From positions 1 through 64,000 of the forward strand of contig NZ_JBCMYF010000009.1 in the NCBI RefSeq assembly GCF_050483325.1: a stretch of 64,000 nucleotides of DNA. Reading direction: 5' to 3'. The stretch's first letter is position 1. Each line of letters begins with the position of its first letter. Below, one piece after another: positions 1 to 8,618 of the stretch. A program made the position numbers and the translations under genes. The notes under the pieces were generated by a model. That model had not been told where the DNA came from. It worked only from the letters and a program-made list of their open reading frames with translations, and made no database searches. This DNA is from Bacillus_P idriensis_A (lineage in GTDB: Bacteria; Bacillota; Bacilli; Bacillales; Bacillaceae).

Positions 1-120
1 CGGCGAGCCTGCGGGGTCTTCCATTTCGCTCTATTTTCCCGCAGGAGTCAAGTTCCTTCCGCTACAATCCACTAAGTGTTATAAACATCTAGTCTAAAAA
101 CAACAATTTTTACGAAAAAG
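1..120 (-). repeat. Dispersed intergenic repeat, copy A
   Basis: Read on the minus strand, this stretch contains AGCGGAAGG, then TTGACTCCTGCGGGAA, then a run ending in GACCCCGCAGGC. The CTCCTGCGGG and CCCGCAGG parts can pair. The same block recurs, degenerate, at about 890-1000 (minus) and 1001-1095 (plus), together with a shared TTGTTGnTTTTAGnCTAG segment. GC-rich blocks of this kind are familiar from Bacillus intergenic regions, but their function is not known to me. The copy may extend left of the window. Confidence 0.6.
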
Positions 121-147
121 ACCGTGAGATTAAGTTCTCACAGTCTT
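111..147 (-). terminator. Terminator of the PfpI gene
   Basis: On the minus strand a 12-bp stem AAGACTGTGAGA/TCTCACGGTCTT (one U-G pair) with a short AT loop is followed by TTTTCG. It lies 14 bases past the stop codon of the gene ending at 161. Confidence 0.75.
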
Positions 148-160
148 ATCATTTCTTTAA

Positions 161-733
161 TTAAACCCCTGTTTTCTGCGGAACATGAAGGACTTTGAAG
201 AATTCTTTCATAAATCCCGGCAAATCAGGCCAGGCGTGCCCTGTTACCAGGTTTCCATCAACATGAAGCATTTCTTCAATATATGTGGCGCCAGCTGCTT
301 CAACTTCAGGTCTGCATGCACTGTATGCCGTGACTTCACGCCCTTTTATATATTCCCGTACAGTAGTAAGTACAAGCTGACCGTGACAGATAACACCTAA
401 AGGCTTATCTTCTTTTAAAAAATGAGCAGCAATTTCCTGAACTTTTGAATTCATGCGAATATACTCAGGAGCTCGTCCTCCGGGAATAATCAGTCCGTCA
501 AAATCAGCAGGATCAATTTCATCTACAGATGCATGTGAATCAATTTTATAGCCTAATTTCTCTGTAAAGGTATCCATTTCCGGGAGAAAATCATGGACAA
601 CTGTCTGCAATTTCTTCTTTACAGGTGAAGCAATCGTGCACGAAATATTTTCTTCCAGGCATCGGTAATAAGGATAAAATACCTCCAGGGCTTCAACAGC
701 ATCTCCGGTCAGAATCAGAACATTTTTACTCAT
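161..733 (-). CDS. DJ-1/PfpI family protein (class I glutamine amidotransferase-like)
   Basis: This is a 190-residue cytosolic protein of the DJ-1/PfpI superfamily, whose members include peptidases, glyoxalases and stress chaperones. The nucleophile-elbow motif GVICHGQLVL puts a cysteine at about residue 116, next to a histidine, as in the family. An upstream GLIIPGGRAPEY segment matches the conserved oxyanion region. The length is normal for the family. It starts at an ATG after AAGGTAG and stands alone, closed by the terminator at 111-147 and flanked on both sides by repeat DNA. The substrate cannot be told from sequence, and deglycase, glyoxalase and protease roles all remain possible. Confidence 0.85.
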   Translation of the reverse strand: MSKNVLILTGDAVEALEVFYPYYRCLEENISCTIASPVKKKLQTVVHDFLPEMDTFTEKLGYKIDSHASVDEIDPADFDGLIIPGGRAPEYIRMNSKVQEIAAHFLKEDKPLGVICHGQLVLTTVREYIKGREVTAYSACRPEVEAAGATYIEEMLHVDGNLVTGHAWPDLPGFMKEFFKVLHVPQKTGV

Positions 734-889
734 TTTTACTACCTTCCTTCGTTATAATATCAAAGCAGGATACGTGAGTCTGTTCTTTGGTGAGATGACT
801 TCAGCTATGCAGGATCATTCTAAGAACAGTATAGCATTGAGTGCTAATCGATTTTTCATTACAGTTTTTTTACAATTTTGTTAATGGTC

Positions 890-1000
890 TCTCTGCTTTT
901 TGTACAGGTTTCCCATTTTCCTCTATTCCCGCAGGAGTCAAGTTTGCCACAAACCACTTAGGGTTACTATTTAGTACTGCAGCAACAATATTTATGAAAG
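890..1000 (-). repeat. Dispersed intergenic repeat, copy B (decayed)
   Basis: On the minus strand it reads TTGTTGCTGCAGTACTA, then CCCTAAGTGG, then AACTTGACTCCTGCGGGAAT. This is the same order of blocks as copy A at 1-120, with many substitutions and without the closing CCCCGCAGGC part. Confidence 0.5.
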
Positions 1001-1095
1001 GCTCTTTTCTTAACGATTGTTGCTTTTAGGCTAGTAGTTATAACCATAAGGGGTGCAGCGGAAGGAGATTGACTCCTTCTGGTGAATAGAGGGAA
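1001..1095 (+). repeat. Dispersed intergenic repeat, copy C (decayed, opposite orientation)
   Basis: On the plus strand it reads ATTGTTGCTTTTAGGCTAG, then TTATAACC, then GCAGCGGAAGGAGATTGACTCCTTC. These blocks line up with copy A, but CTCCTGCGGG has become CTCCTTCTGG. It runs straight into the 52-bp tandem array. Confidence 0.5.
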
Positions 1096-1099
1096 TTGG

Positions 1100-1335
1100 T
1101 TGATTCCCCTTTTTTGTGCAAAAACCTAAATTGTGGAATCATAGCGTGCGGTTGATTCCCCTTTTCGTTGTAAAAACCAAAATGGTGGAATCATAGGATG
1201 TGATTGATTCCCCTTTTCAGCGCAAAAACCAAAATGGTGGAATCATAGCATGTGGTTGATTCCCCTTTTCCGTGCAAAAACTCAAATGGTGGAATCATAG
1301 CGTGCATTTGATTCTACTTTTCTGCACAATAAACA
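1100..1335. repeat. 52-bp tandem hairpin repeat, four full units plus a partial
   Basis: Units starting TTGATTCC begin at 1100, 1152, 1204, 1256 and 1308, exactly 52 bases apart, and the last is partial and diverged. Each full unit carries GATTCC-CC-TTTT near its start and AAAATGGTGGAATC (AAATTGTGGAATC in the first) near its end, so each unit can fold as an imperfect hairpin. The rest of the 734-1501 gap holds only the dispersed repeats. No convincing gene was seen there. Confidence 0.85.
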
Positions 1336-1339
1336 AAAT

Positions 1340-1490
1340 ATAGAGGATAATCAAAAACAACAATCTATGCGAAAACAGCCTTATGAAAAGAGCAAAGAAA
1401 ATAATCCGTACTAAACGAAATTCAAGTTGGAATTTCACATAATAGTCCGGATTTTTCTTTGGCTGAAAACCTTTTGTCCCAGCCTCTACA
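1340..1490 (-). repeat. Fragment of an intergenic repeat (GAGGCTGGGACAAAAG type)
   Basis: Minus strand: AGAGGCTGGGACAAAAGG at the lutP-proximal end and ATTGTTGTTTTTGATTAT at the far end, the latter resembling the ATTGTTGTTTTTAGACTAG block of copy A. The GGCTG/CAGCC ends of the first part can pair. GAGGCTGGGACAAAA blocks occur often between Bacillus genes (from memory). An open frame here (1295-1501) is probably not a gene. Confidence 0.45.
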
Positions 1491-1501
1491 CAAAAACACA
1501 A

Positions 1502-3283
1502 TTATGATTTTATACTCTTATCGCTGCTCACAATCATTTCTGATCGCTTCTGGTTAGTTGCCACAATATATATGGCTGCCATCGCAATTGCAACGGCAAT
1601 ATAGGAACCTAGGTTGAAGATGCCTTTTTGTGAATACCAAACGATGGAATATCCGACTGCTCCTGATAATAAAGCATAATAAGTGAATGGAAATAATGTT
1701 TTTCGAATCACAAGTCCTTCTTTGCCGAAAAGTCCAACGACTGCTGATGCTGCGACGACATTATGAACGCATATCATGTTTCCGGCAGCTCCTCCTACTG
1801 CTTGGAGAGCTACTATCCATGTAGGATTAACGCCAATTTGTGAACCAACATCGTATTGGAATAAACTGAACATCATGTTGCTGACTGTGTTGCTTCCCGC
1901 AATAAAAGCTCCGATGCCGCCAATGAAAGTTGCAAAGAACGGCCAGAATTCTCCTGCAATAGCCGCCGCTCCGTTTGCAAGCTCAATCGGCATTTTATCA
2001 AAACCTGAAGCACCGCCTCCCGAGTTAATGAAAACCTGGACCATTGGGACGGTAAAAACAAGTGCAGTGGAAGCGGCTATTGTCGTTTTTGCTGATTGTG
2101 ACCACGCATTTTTGTATGCGCTTCCATTCATGCCGTGCAAAAAATATGTGATGACGGACACTAAGATAAAGATTGTTCCAGGCAAATAGAGCGGCTGAAA
2201 GCTTGCACTGACTTCTGAACCAAACATGTTAGGGAATGATACAACCCATGATTGAAGCCAGCCTAATACAGGAAGCGTTTTCAATCTTGAAATCACCAAG
2301 AACATACCAACAAGAATATATGGCGCCCACGCCATAATCATACTCATATTTCCGCTTTTATGGCTGATATCTTTTATTTCAAGTGAACCCATCCATTCTG
2401 GATCCCATTTTGACTTTTCTTCAAAATCCCATGCTTCTTCTTTGGGAGGCATAAGGAATCCTTTTTTTGCTGCGAAAACTACAATTGCAAGCCCTGCTAA
2501 TCCGCCGACCATAGACGGAAATTCCGGTCCTAAAGTATTTGCAACAATTACGTAAGGAATGGTCATAGCGAAAGCTGAAAATAAAGCAAATTTCCATACC
2601 TTCAATCCCTCAGAAAATGATTTGTTTTTTCCGAAATATCTTGTCATCAATGCGACTACAAACAGGGGAATCAGCGTTCCGGCAATCATATGTAAAATCG
2701 CAACCTGGCCTCCAATCTCTGTGACCAGTGCAAGGAAATCATCAGTAATCCCTGCATCTGCGGATAAGCCTGTTTGCACGCCGACAAGCATCGGTGTTCC
2801 CACTGCACCAAATGATACAGGAGTGCTTTGAATAACCATTCCTGCGATTACAGCAGCCATAGCCGGGAATCCCAGTCCGACCATCAGCGGTACAGCAACT
2901 GCTGCCGGTGTTCCAAAGCCTGATGCACCTTCAATAAATGACCCGAAAAGCCAGGCGATGATAATAACCTGAATGCGCCTGTCTACAGAAATATCTGTAA
3001 AACCCTGGCGGATCGTTTTAATTCCTCCGCTCTCCTGCAATGTGTTTAGCAGAAGAATCGCCCCGAAAATAATGTACAGCAGTGTTGCTGCAACAACCAA
3101 TCCATTGACAGATGCTGCTGCAACAGTTGCTCCAGGCACTTTCCATACAAACAGCGCAAGTCCGATCGCGGTCAGATACGAAATTGGCATGGCTTTGCTG
3201 GCTGGCCACCTTAGACCTACCAAGAAGATACCTACGACTAAAATCGGCAGTAGTGATAGAAATCCTAACATCCCCGTACTCAC
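1502..3283 (-). CDS. lctP: LctP/GlcA family lactate or glycolate permease
   Basis: This is a polytopic inner-membrane permease of about 593 residues from the L-lactate/glycolate permease family (LctP, LutP, GlcA), which imports 2-hydroxymonocarboxylates with protons. Family hallmarks include the EGASGFGTPAAVAVPL segment, the STPVSFGAVGTPM segment and the IGAFIAGSNTVSNMMF segment near the C terminus. The start is probably GTG at 3283: AAAGGGGG lies 8 bases upstream, while the longer TTG start at 3289 would sit almost on the ribosome binding site. It belongs to the neighbouring glycolate-oxidase, malate-synthase and malic-enzyme set, so glycolate (GlcA role) is as likely as lactate. A 33-bp palindrome lies upstream at 3351-3383. 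Confidence 0.9.
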   Translation of the reverse strand: MSTGMLGFLSLLPILVVGIFLVGLRWPASKAMPISYLTAIGLALFVWKVPGATVAAASVNGLVVAATLLYIIFGAILLLNTLQESGGIKTIRQGFTDISVDRRIQVIIIAWLFGSFIEGASGFGTPAAVAVPLMVGLGFPAMAAVIAGMVIQSTPVSFGAVGTPMLVGVQTGLSADAGITDDFLALVTEIGGQVAILHMIAGTLIPLFVVALMTRYFGKNKSFSEGLKVWKFALFSAFAMTIPYVIVANTLGPEFPSMVGGLAGLAIVVFAAKKGFLMPPKEEAWDFEEKSKWDPEWMGSLEIKDISHKSGNMSMIMAWAPYILVGMFLVISRLKTLPVLGWLQSWVVSFPNMFGSEVSASFQPLYLPGTIFILVSVITYFLHGMNGSAYKNAWSQSAKTTIAASTALVFTVPMVQVFINSGGGASGFDKMPIELANGAAAIAGEFWPFFATFIGGIGAFIAGSNTVSNMMFSLFQYDVGSQIGVNPTWIVALQAVGGAAGNMICVHNVVAASAVVGLFGKEGLVIRKTLFPFTYYALLSGAVGYSIVWYSQKGIFNLGSYIAVAIAMAAIYIVATNQKRSEMIVSSDKSIKS

Positions 3284-3350
3284 AAACAATTCCCCCTTTT
3301 TGTTTCGTAATGCGCAACATCATTTCCGTTTGTTTCCAATGAAGAAACAT

Positions 3351-3383
3351 GTTATACAACAATATTTAATATTGTTGTATAAC
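3351..3383. promoter_or_regulatory. 33-bp perfect palindrome, likely operator
   Basis: Two 16-bp arms, GTTATACAACAATATT and its exact complement, flank a single central base. It lies 67 bases upstream of the permease start and downstream of the IclR stop. A half copy (CAACAATATTTA) occurs at about 3427-3438. The likely binder is the adjacent IclR protein. It lacks a U-run and is an unlikely terminator. Confidence 0.7.
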
Positions 3384-3530
3384 ACGAAGTGCCTCAAATC
3401 AATTATACAAACTATGATTATAATTTCAACAATATTTAGAAAATTTAATCTCTTATTTTCCCCAAAAAAAATTTGTCCGGAATACCTTTTAAAAAGTGAA
3501 CTCGAACAAATTTTAACATGGAAGCTTATT

Positions 3531-4298
3531 CTATTTTTCAAAGCCAAGTCTTACCGATATTTGCCTGCCTATATTTTGCATGCGTGACTGGAGCTGTTCC
3601 AGTCTTTCTTCTGTCATGCGAATTGTAGGGCCAGAAATACTTACAGCCGCAATAGCATTCCCCATGTGATCAAAAATAGGCACAGCGATGCACGTAATTC
3701 CATTTTCATTCTCTTCCAGGTCAAGAGCATATCCTTTTTGTCTGACCGATTTCAGCTCCAGGAGGAAGTCTTCTTTATTTGTAATCGTTTTATCAGTATG
3801 CATCGGGAGGCCTTTTCGCTCCAGAATGTCCAATACCGTGTTAGATGGAAGATGGGCTAATATCGCTTTCCCAACTGATGTACAGTGCATGGGGGCACGC
3901 TTGCCCACTTTTGAATGCATTCGCAGCGTTTCACTGCCGTCAAGCTTTTCTATATACACGACTTCCCCTTGATCATACACGACTAAATGGATAACCTCAT
4001 TTGTTTCATTTTCAAGTTCCTGTAAATACATTCTCGCTTCAGCTCTTAAATCAATGGATTCAAGCAGCTTTGAACTGATTTCCAGGAATTTATAGCCAAG
4101 CTTGTACTTTCCCGTCTCAGGATCCTGTTCAACATAGCCGTATTGCACAAGTGTAGACAAAATCCTGTAAACGGAGCTTTTATTAATATCGATTTGATTC
4201 GCTATTTCGGTAACTCCAAGTCCGCCTTTTTTTAAACTTACGAGCGTGATGATATCAAGTGCCCTGCTGACGGACTTTACCATATTTTCTCGATCCAA
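3531..4298 (-). CDS. IclR family transcriptional regulator
   Basis: This is a protein of about 255 residues with an N-terminal winged helix-turn-helix (GVTEIANQIDINKSSVYRIL, roughly residues 22-42) and a C-terminal IclR effector domain (HLVVYDQGEVVYIEKL through VAVPIFDHMGNAIAAVSISG). IclR proteins bind small organic acids; E. coli AllR and IclR respond to glyoxylate. It sits between the permease and the enzyme operon, so control of that module is inferred. The start is uncertain. TTG at 4298 has AGAGGTG 6 bases upstream and is preferred, with GTG at 4307 and ATG at 4283 as alternatives. Confidence 0.88.
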   Translation of the reverse strand: MDRENMVKSVSRALDIITLVSLKKGGLGVTEIANQIDINKSSVYRILSTLVQYGYVEQDPETGKYKLGYKFLEISSKLLESIDLRAEARMYLQELENETNEVIHLVVYDQGEVVYIEKLDGSETLRMHSKVGKRAPMHCTSVGKAILAHLPSNTVLDILERKGLPMHTDKTITNKEDFLLELKSVRQKGYALDLEENENGITCIAVPIFDHMGNAIAAVSISGPTIRMTEERLEQLQSRMQNIGRQISVRLGFEK

Positions 4299-4371
4299 CC
4301 CTCTCACCTCTGGTGCATATTGACTTTAACTCTAGTATATCATGCCTGATACCGGGTAAAGAAAGGATCCC

Positions 4372-5148
4372 CTAGCTTTTAACGCTCTCTCTTGCTTCAG
4401 CGAATGAATTCCTCAGAATGCCGATTTCTTTGATTTCGCATTCGATGACATCACCTGTATTGACTAATTCTGCCCCAACAGGACTTCCTGTTAAAATGAC
4501 GTCCCCTTCACTCAAGGTCATGACGCTGGTTAAATAGGAAATCATTTTCCGGATTGGAATAATCATGAGATCAGTCGGGCTATCCTGCTTCAAATCCCCG
4601 TTTAACCTCGCTTCCACATTCACATTGAATGGATCAAGCTCTGTTTCAATTGCTGGTCCAAGAGGCGTGAATGTGTCAAATGATTTGCCGATTGTCCAGT
4701 GTCCGTCTCCGTGGAAAAATGCAGGAGCTGTTACGTCATTTCCTACTGTGAAGCCAAACACATAATCCATAATGTCTGATTCAGGGACGTTTTTTGCCTT
4801 TTTCCCTATGATAATGGCAAGCTCTGACTCAAATTTCACCTGTTTTGCGCCTGCAGGTATGACAATATTTTCTTCAGGACCAATTACGGATGAAGTCGGC
4901 TTGAAGAAAAACACCGGAATTTCAGGCAGAACCTCAGGCAGATCTTCCTTATTTGATACGTAGTTGGCACCAATTCCGATAATCTGATTTGGAAGTATTG
5001 GTGCAAGAAGCTGAACCTGCTCTATTTGAAAAGAACGGCCTGTATACTCCCAGTCTCTAAAAATATCACCTTGTATTTCTTTGATTTCAGAGTCTTTTAA
5101 TACTCCGCTATAGACAGCTGACTGATCTTTAAATCGGACAAATTTCAT
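4372..5148 (-). CDS. Fumarylacetoacetate hydrolase (FAH) family protein
   Basis: This 258-residue cytosolic metalloenzyme belongs to the FAH superfamily (acylpyruvate hydrolases, oxaloacetate decarboxylases, 2-hydroxyhepta-diene-dioate isomerases). Metal-ligand candidates are Glu107 and Glu109 (KFESELAIIIGKKAKNV) and Asp138 (GFTVGNDVTA), followed by the family motif GKSFDTFTPLGP. The start at 5148 has AAAGGGG 7 bases upstream; a longer in-frame extension lacks support. It follows malic enzyme by 13 bases and is the last gene of the malate-synthase operon, ending about 65 bases before the IclR gene. In this context oxaloacetate decarboxylation or acylpyruvate hydrolysis would fit, but that is inference. 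Confidence 0.85.
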   Translation of the reverse strand: MKFVRFKDQSAVYSGVLKDSEIKEIQGDIFRDWEYTGRSFQIEQVQLLAPILPNQIIGIGANYVSNKEDLPEVLPEIPVFFFKPTSSVIGPEENIVIPAGAKQVKFESELAIIIGKKAKNVPESDIMDYVFGFTVGNDVTAPAFFHGDGHWTIGKSFDTFTPLGPAIETELDPFNVNVEARLNGDLKQDSPTDLMIIPIRKMISYLTSVMTLSEGDVILTGSPVGAELVNTGDVIECEIKEIGILRNSFAEARESVKS

Positions 5149-5161
5149 GACTGTACCCCTT

Positions 5162-6349
5162 TCAAAACGCAGTTTTGCGAGCAGCACCTGAAATGACGGC
5201 TGCTCTTGCTACAGCTTCTGCTACAGCTGCGGCGACTCTTTTATCAAAAGCATGTGGAATGACATAATCATATTCAAGCTCTGATGGTGTAATTAAATCT
5301 GCAATGGCATAGACAGCAGCCATTTTCATTGCCTCATTGATTTCTTTTGCATGCACCTGCAGGGCTCCTTTAAAAATCCCTGGAAATGCCAGGACATTAT
5401 TGACTTGATTAGACAAATCTGATCTTCCTGTTCCCACAATGACTGCTCCAGCGGCTTTTGCATCCTCAGGCATGATTTCCGGTTCTGGATTAGCCATGGC
5501 AAAAATAATCGCATCCTTATTCATTCTTTGTACCATTTCACCAGAAACTGCACCTGCAGCTGAAACGCCGATAAAAACATCTGCTTCCTTTAAAGCGTCA
5601 CCAAGCGTCCCTTGGAATAAACTTTTATTTGTCAGCTCTGAGATTATTTCCTTCATCGGATTCATTCCGGTTGTTCGTCCCTCGTAGATCGCACCTTTTG
5701 TATCGCACATGATGACATTTTCTGCTCCCATCTCAAGGAGCAGCTTTGTAATCGCAATTCCGGCAGCACCGGCGCCATTTATGACAATTTTCACATTTTT
5801 AAGCCTCTTATTAACCATTTTTAACGCATTTATCAGGCCAGCAGCTGTTACAATGGCTGTACCGTGCTGATCATCGTGAAAAACCGGGATATTCATTTCC
5901 TTTTTTAGTCGTTCTTCAACAATAAAGCAATTCGGAGCAGAAATATCTTCTAAATTTACGCCGCCAAAAGTCGGCTCCAGCGCTTTCACAATGGCAATAA
6001 TCTCTTCAGGATCATTCGTATTCAGACAAAGCGGAAAAGCATCAATGTCGGCAAAAGCTTTAAACAAAGCGGCTTTTCCTTCCATTACAGGCATAGAAGC
6101 TGGGGCTCCAATATTACCTAAGCCCAATACAGCGGAGCCGTCTGAAATGACGGCAACCAAATTGCCTTTCATCGTATAATCGTAGATTTTTTCAGGGTTT
6201 TGATGGATTTCTCTGCAAGGCTCTGCCACCCCTGGGGAATAAACCAGACTTAAATCATGCGAATTTTCTACGGAAACTTTAACAGTAACACTTAATTTCC
6301 CATGTGAACGCTTGTGAAGTTCCAGCGATTTTTCCCGAAGGTGCTGCAT
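5162..6349 (-). CDS. NAD(P)-dependent malic enzyme
   Basis: Oxidative decarboxylation of malate to pyruvate; 395 residues, the short bacterial form. Visible active-site features are Tyr37 in SLVYSPGVAEPC, Lys92 in MEGKAALF, Glu134/Asp135 in GVNLEDISAPN and Asp159/Asp160 in PVFHDDQHGTAIV. The dinucleotide-binding motif NGAGAAGIAI spans about 191-200. ATG is preceded by GAGGAG, and the gene follows malate synthase by 30 bases. Coupled to the upstream malate synthase it would return malate to pyruvate, closing a glyoxylate (dicarboxylic acid) cycle. NAD versus NADP preference cannot be read reliably. Confidence 0.93.
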   Translation of the reverse strand: MQHLREKSLELHKRSHGKLSVTVKVSVENSHDLSLVYSPGVAEPCREIHQNPEKIYDYTMKGNLVAVISDGSAVLGLGNIGAPASMPVMEGKAALFKAFADIDAFPLCLNTNDPEEIIAIVKALEPTFGGVNLEDISAPNCFIVEERLKKEMNIPVFHDDQHGTAIVTAAGLINALKMVNKRLKNVKIVINGAGAAGIAITKLLLEMGAENVIMCDTKGAIYEGRTTGMNPMKEIISELTNKSLFQGTLGDALKEADVFIGVSAAGAVSGEMVQRMNKDAIIFAMANPEPEIMPEDAKAAGAVIVGTGRSDLSNQVNNVLAFPGIFKGALQVHAKEINEAMKMAAVYAIADLITPSELEYDYVIPHAFDKRVAAAVAEAVARAAVISGAARKTAF

Positions 6350-6379
6350 TGCCTCATCTCCTCTAAATAAATGATTAGA

Positions 6380-8560
6380 TTATTGCTTAACTGCAAATTT
6401 AGCTTTAGCTTCTAAGCGTCTGCGATGCAGGATTGGTTCTGTGTAGCCATTTGGCTGATTATAGCCTTCAAAAACAAGGTCGCATGCTGCCTGGAAAGCA
6501 ACAGAATTTTCATAATCAGGAGCCATTGGCATATAAAGAGGATCTCCTTCATTCTGTTTGTCTACCACTTTTGCCATGCGTTCAAGCGTTTCTCTAACCT
6601 GCACTTTTGTGCAGATTCCATGGTGCAGCCAGTTTGCAAGATGCTGACTTGAGATTCTGAGAGTAGCACGGTCTTCCATCAAGCCGACATTATAGTAATC
6701 CGGCACCTTAGAACAGCCGACACCCTGCTCAACCCACCGCACAACATATCCAAGAATTCCTTGTGCATTGTTATCAAGCTCCTGCTGAATTTCTTCCTTG
6801 CTCCAACTTGCTTTTTCAGCAGCAGGAATGGTGAGAATGTCATCTCTTAAATCCTTCGCTTCCTTCTTAAGCTGATTTTGAACCTCTGTTACATCTACCT
6901 GGTGATAATGCAGGGCATGAAGCGTTGCTGCTGTTGGCGAAGGAACCCAAGCTGTATTTGCTCCCGCTTTTAGATGGCCGGATTTCTGTTTAAGCATCTC
7001 TGCCATCATATCCGGCATAGCCCACATGCCTTTGCCGATTTGAGCACGGCCCTGAAAGCCGCTTTCAAGGCCTGCATAAACATTTGATTTTTCATAGCCC
7101 AAAAGCCAAGCGGAAGATTTCATGTCATTTTTAGGAATCATCGGTCCTGCTTCCATAGAAGTGTGAATTTCATCACCGGTACGGTCTAAGAATCCGGTAT
7201 TAATGAAAGCGATACGGTCTTTTACTTCACGGATTGCTGCTTTTAAGTTCAGAGACGTCCGTCTTTCTTCATCCATTACCCCGATTTTAATGGTATTGCG
7301 TTCAAGCCCAAGCAAATCCTCGACTCTATTAAACAGAGTGTTGGCAAAGGCAACTTCTTTCGATCCGTGCATTTTTGGTTTAACGATATAGACAGATCCT
7401 TTTGAAGAGTTTTGATAGTGTCCGGTTCCGAGCAAGGAATGTTTTGCAAGCAGTGCAGTCATCACACAATCCAGGATCCCTTCCCTGATTTCCTCTCCGT
7501 TTTCATCAAGAATGGCATTGTTTGTCATTAAGTGGCCTACATTTCGCACAAACATCAGTGATCTTCCAGAGAGAGCAAATTCTTCACCATTAACGCTTGT
7601 ATACGTTCGGTCAGGGTTCAAGGTACGTGTCATTGTTCGTTTGCCTTTTTTAAATGTAGATGCCAGATTTCCTGTCATTAAGCCGAGCCAGTTCCGGTAG
7701 ACAATCACTTTGTCTTCCGCATCTACAGCTGTAACAGAATCTTCGCAATCCATGATTGTTGTCAGAGCAGCTTCAAGCAAAACATCTTTCACACCGGCTA
7801 AATCTGTTTTTCCGATTGAATGGTTTCGGTCGATTTGAATTTCAAAATGGAGCCCGTTGTTTTTAAAAAGAATGGCAGAGGGCGAATCTGCATCTCCCTG
7901 ATATCCAGCCAATTTTTTCTTGTCTTTAAGGCCTGTTTTTTGACCGCTGCTTAATGTGACCGATAATGCACCATCAATAACCGCGTATTCTGCAGCATCT
8001 TTATGGGATGCATCTTCTAACGGCACTGTTTCGTCAAGAAAATTACGTGCAAATTCAATGACTTTTTCACCGCGTACAGGGTTATATGAGCCTTCGCGGC
8101 CGGCACCGTCCTCTTCACTGATGGCATCTGTCCCGTATAAGGCATCATATAAGCTTCCCCAGCGTGCATTTGCCGCATTGATGGCATAGCGCGCATTATT
8201 GACCGGCACGACTAATTGAGGACCTGCCTGAACAGCAATTTCATCATCTACATGCTGAGTTGTAATCTTAAACTCCTCTGCTTCAGGCTCTAAGTATCCC
8301 ATTTCATGTAAAAATGCTTTATAAGCTTCAAAATCAAATGCCCCGCTGTTTTCCCTGTGCCATGAATTTATTTTCCTCTGAATTTCATCGCGGACAGCCA
8401 GCAGTTCTTTGTTTTCAGGACTCAATTCCTTAACAATGGCTTCAAAACCTGACCAGAATGCCTCTTGATCTAAACCTGTCTGAGGAAGTGCTTCTGAATT
8501 AATAAATTCATAGAGTACGTCTGCTACTTGAAGATTGCCTTTTTGAATATAGCCTTTCAT
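6380..8560 (-). CDS. glcB: Malate synthase G
   Basis: Condenses glyoxylate with acetyl-CoA to malate. The 726-residue length is that of the G isoform rather than the ~530-residue A isoform. Typical segments are TTIMDCEDSVTAVDAEDK, INTGFLDRTGDEIHTSMEAG and ANTAWVPSPTAATLHALHYH. ATG at 8560 has AAGGAGG 8 bases upstream; the open frame extends further upstream, but that part covers the promoter and operator. It heads the operon with malic enzyme and the FAH protein. Regulation looks double: a near-palindrome at 8576-8594 just before the ribosome site and a cre site over the -35 element. Confidence 0.95.
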   Translation of the reverse strand: MKGYIQKGNLQVADVLYEFINSEALPQTGLDQEAFWSGFEAIVKELSPENKELLAVRDEIQRKINSWHRENSGAFDFEAYKAFLHEMGYLEPEAEEFKITTQHVDDEIAVQAGPQLVVPVNNARYAINAANARWGSLYDALYGTDAISEEDGAGREGSYNPVRGEKVIEFARNFLDETVPLEDASHKDAAEYAVIDGALSVTLSSGQKTGLKDKKKLAGYQGDADSPSAILFKNNGLHFEIQIDRNHSIGKTDLAGVKDVLLEAALTTIMDCEDSVTAVDAEDKVIVYRNWLGLMTGNLASTFKKGKRTMTRTLNPDRTYTSVNGEEFALSGRSLMFVRNVGHLMTNNAILDENGEEIREGILDCVMTALLAKHSLLGTGHYQNSSKGSVYIVKPKMHGSKEVAFANTLFNRVEDLLGLERNTIKIGVMDEERRTSLNLKAAIREVKDRIAFINTGFLDRTGDEIHTSMEAGPMIPKNDMKSSAWLLGYEKSNVYAGLESGFQGRAQIGKGMWAMPDMMAEMLKQKSGHLKAGANTAWVPSPTAATLHALHYHQVDVTEVQNQLKKEAKDLRDDILTIPAAEKASWSKEEIQQELDNNAQGILGYVVRWVEQGVGCSKVPDYYNVGLMEDRATLRISSQHLANWLHHGICTKVQVRETLERMAKVVDKQNEGDPLYMPMAPDYENSVAFQAACDLVFEGYNQPNGYTEPILHRRRLEAKAKFAVKQ

Positions 8561-8575
8561 CTTCCGTTCCTCCTT

Positions 8576-8594
8576 GTGTTTGTTATTACAAAAC
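8576..8594. promoter_or_regulatory. 19-bp near-palindromic operator, copy 1
   Basis: GTGTTTGTTATTACAAAAC contains the dyad TTGT-N4-ACAA. An identical 19-mer occurs in reverse at 12821-12839 before the glcE operon. It lies between the -10 element and the ribosome site of malate synthase. GT...AC dyads suit FadR-type GntR regulators, and one is encoded at 12865-13557. Confidence 0.75.
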
Positions 8595-8618
8595 GATGTT
8601 TTTCTTTTTGTTAAAAAA

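Noticed and set aside
1100..1335. CRISPR array
   Set aside because: Units follow each other without variable spacers: the whole 52-bp unit is repeated, the divergence is spread evenly, and no cas genes are present.
1295..1501. Small gene of 68 codons next to the permease
   Set aside because: It lies within intergenic repeat DNA, has no ribosome site and shows a composition expected of out-of-frame AT-rich DNA.
2973..3587. Plus-strand reading frame across the permease start
   Set aside because: It is the shadow of the permease gene and its palindromic control region; no ribosome site and no plausible protein character.
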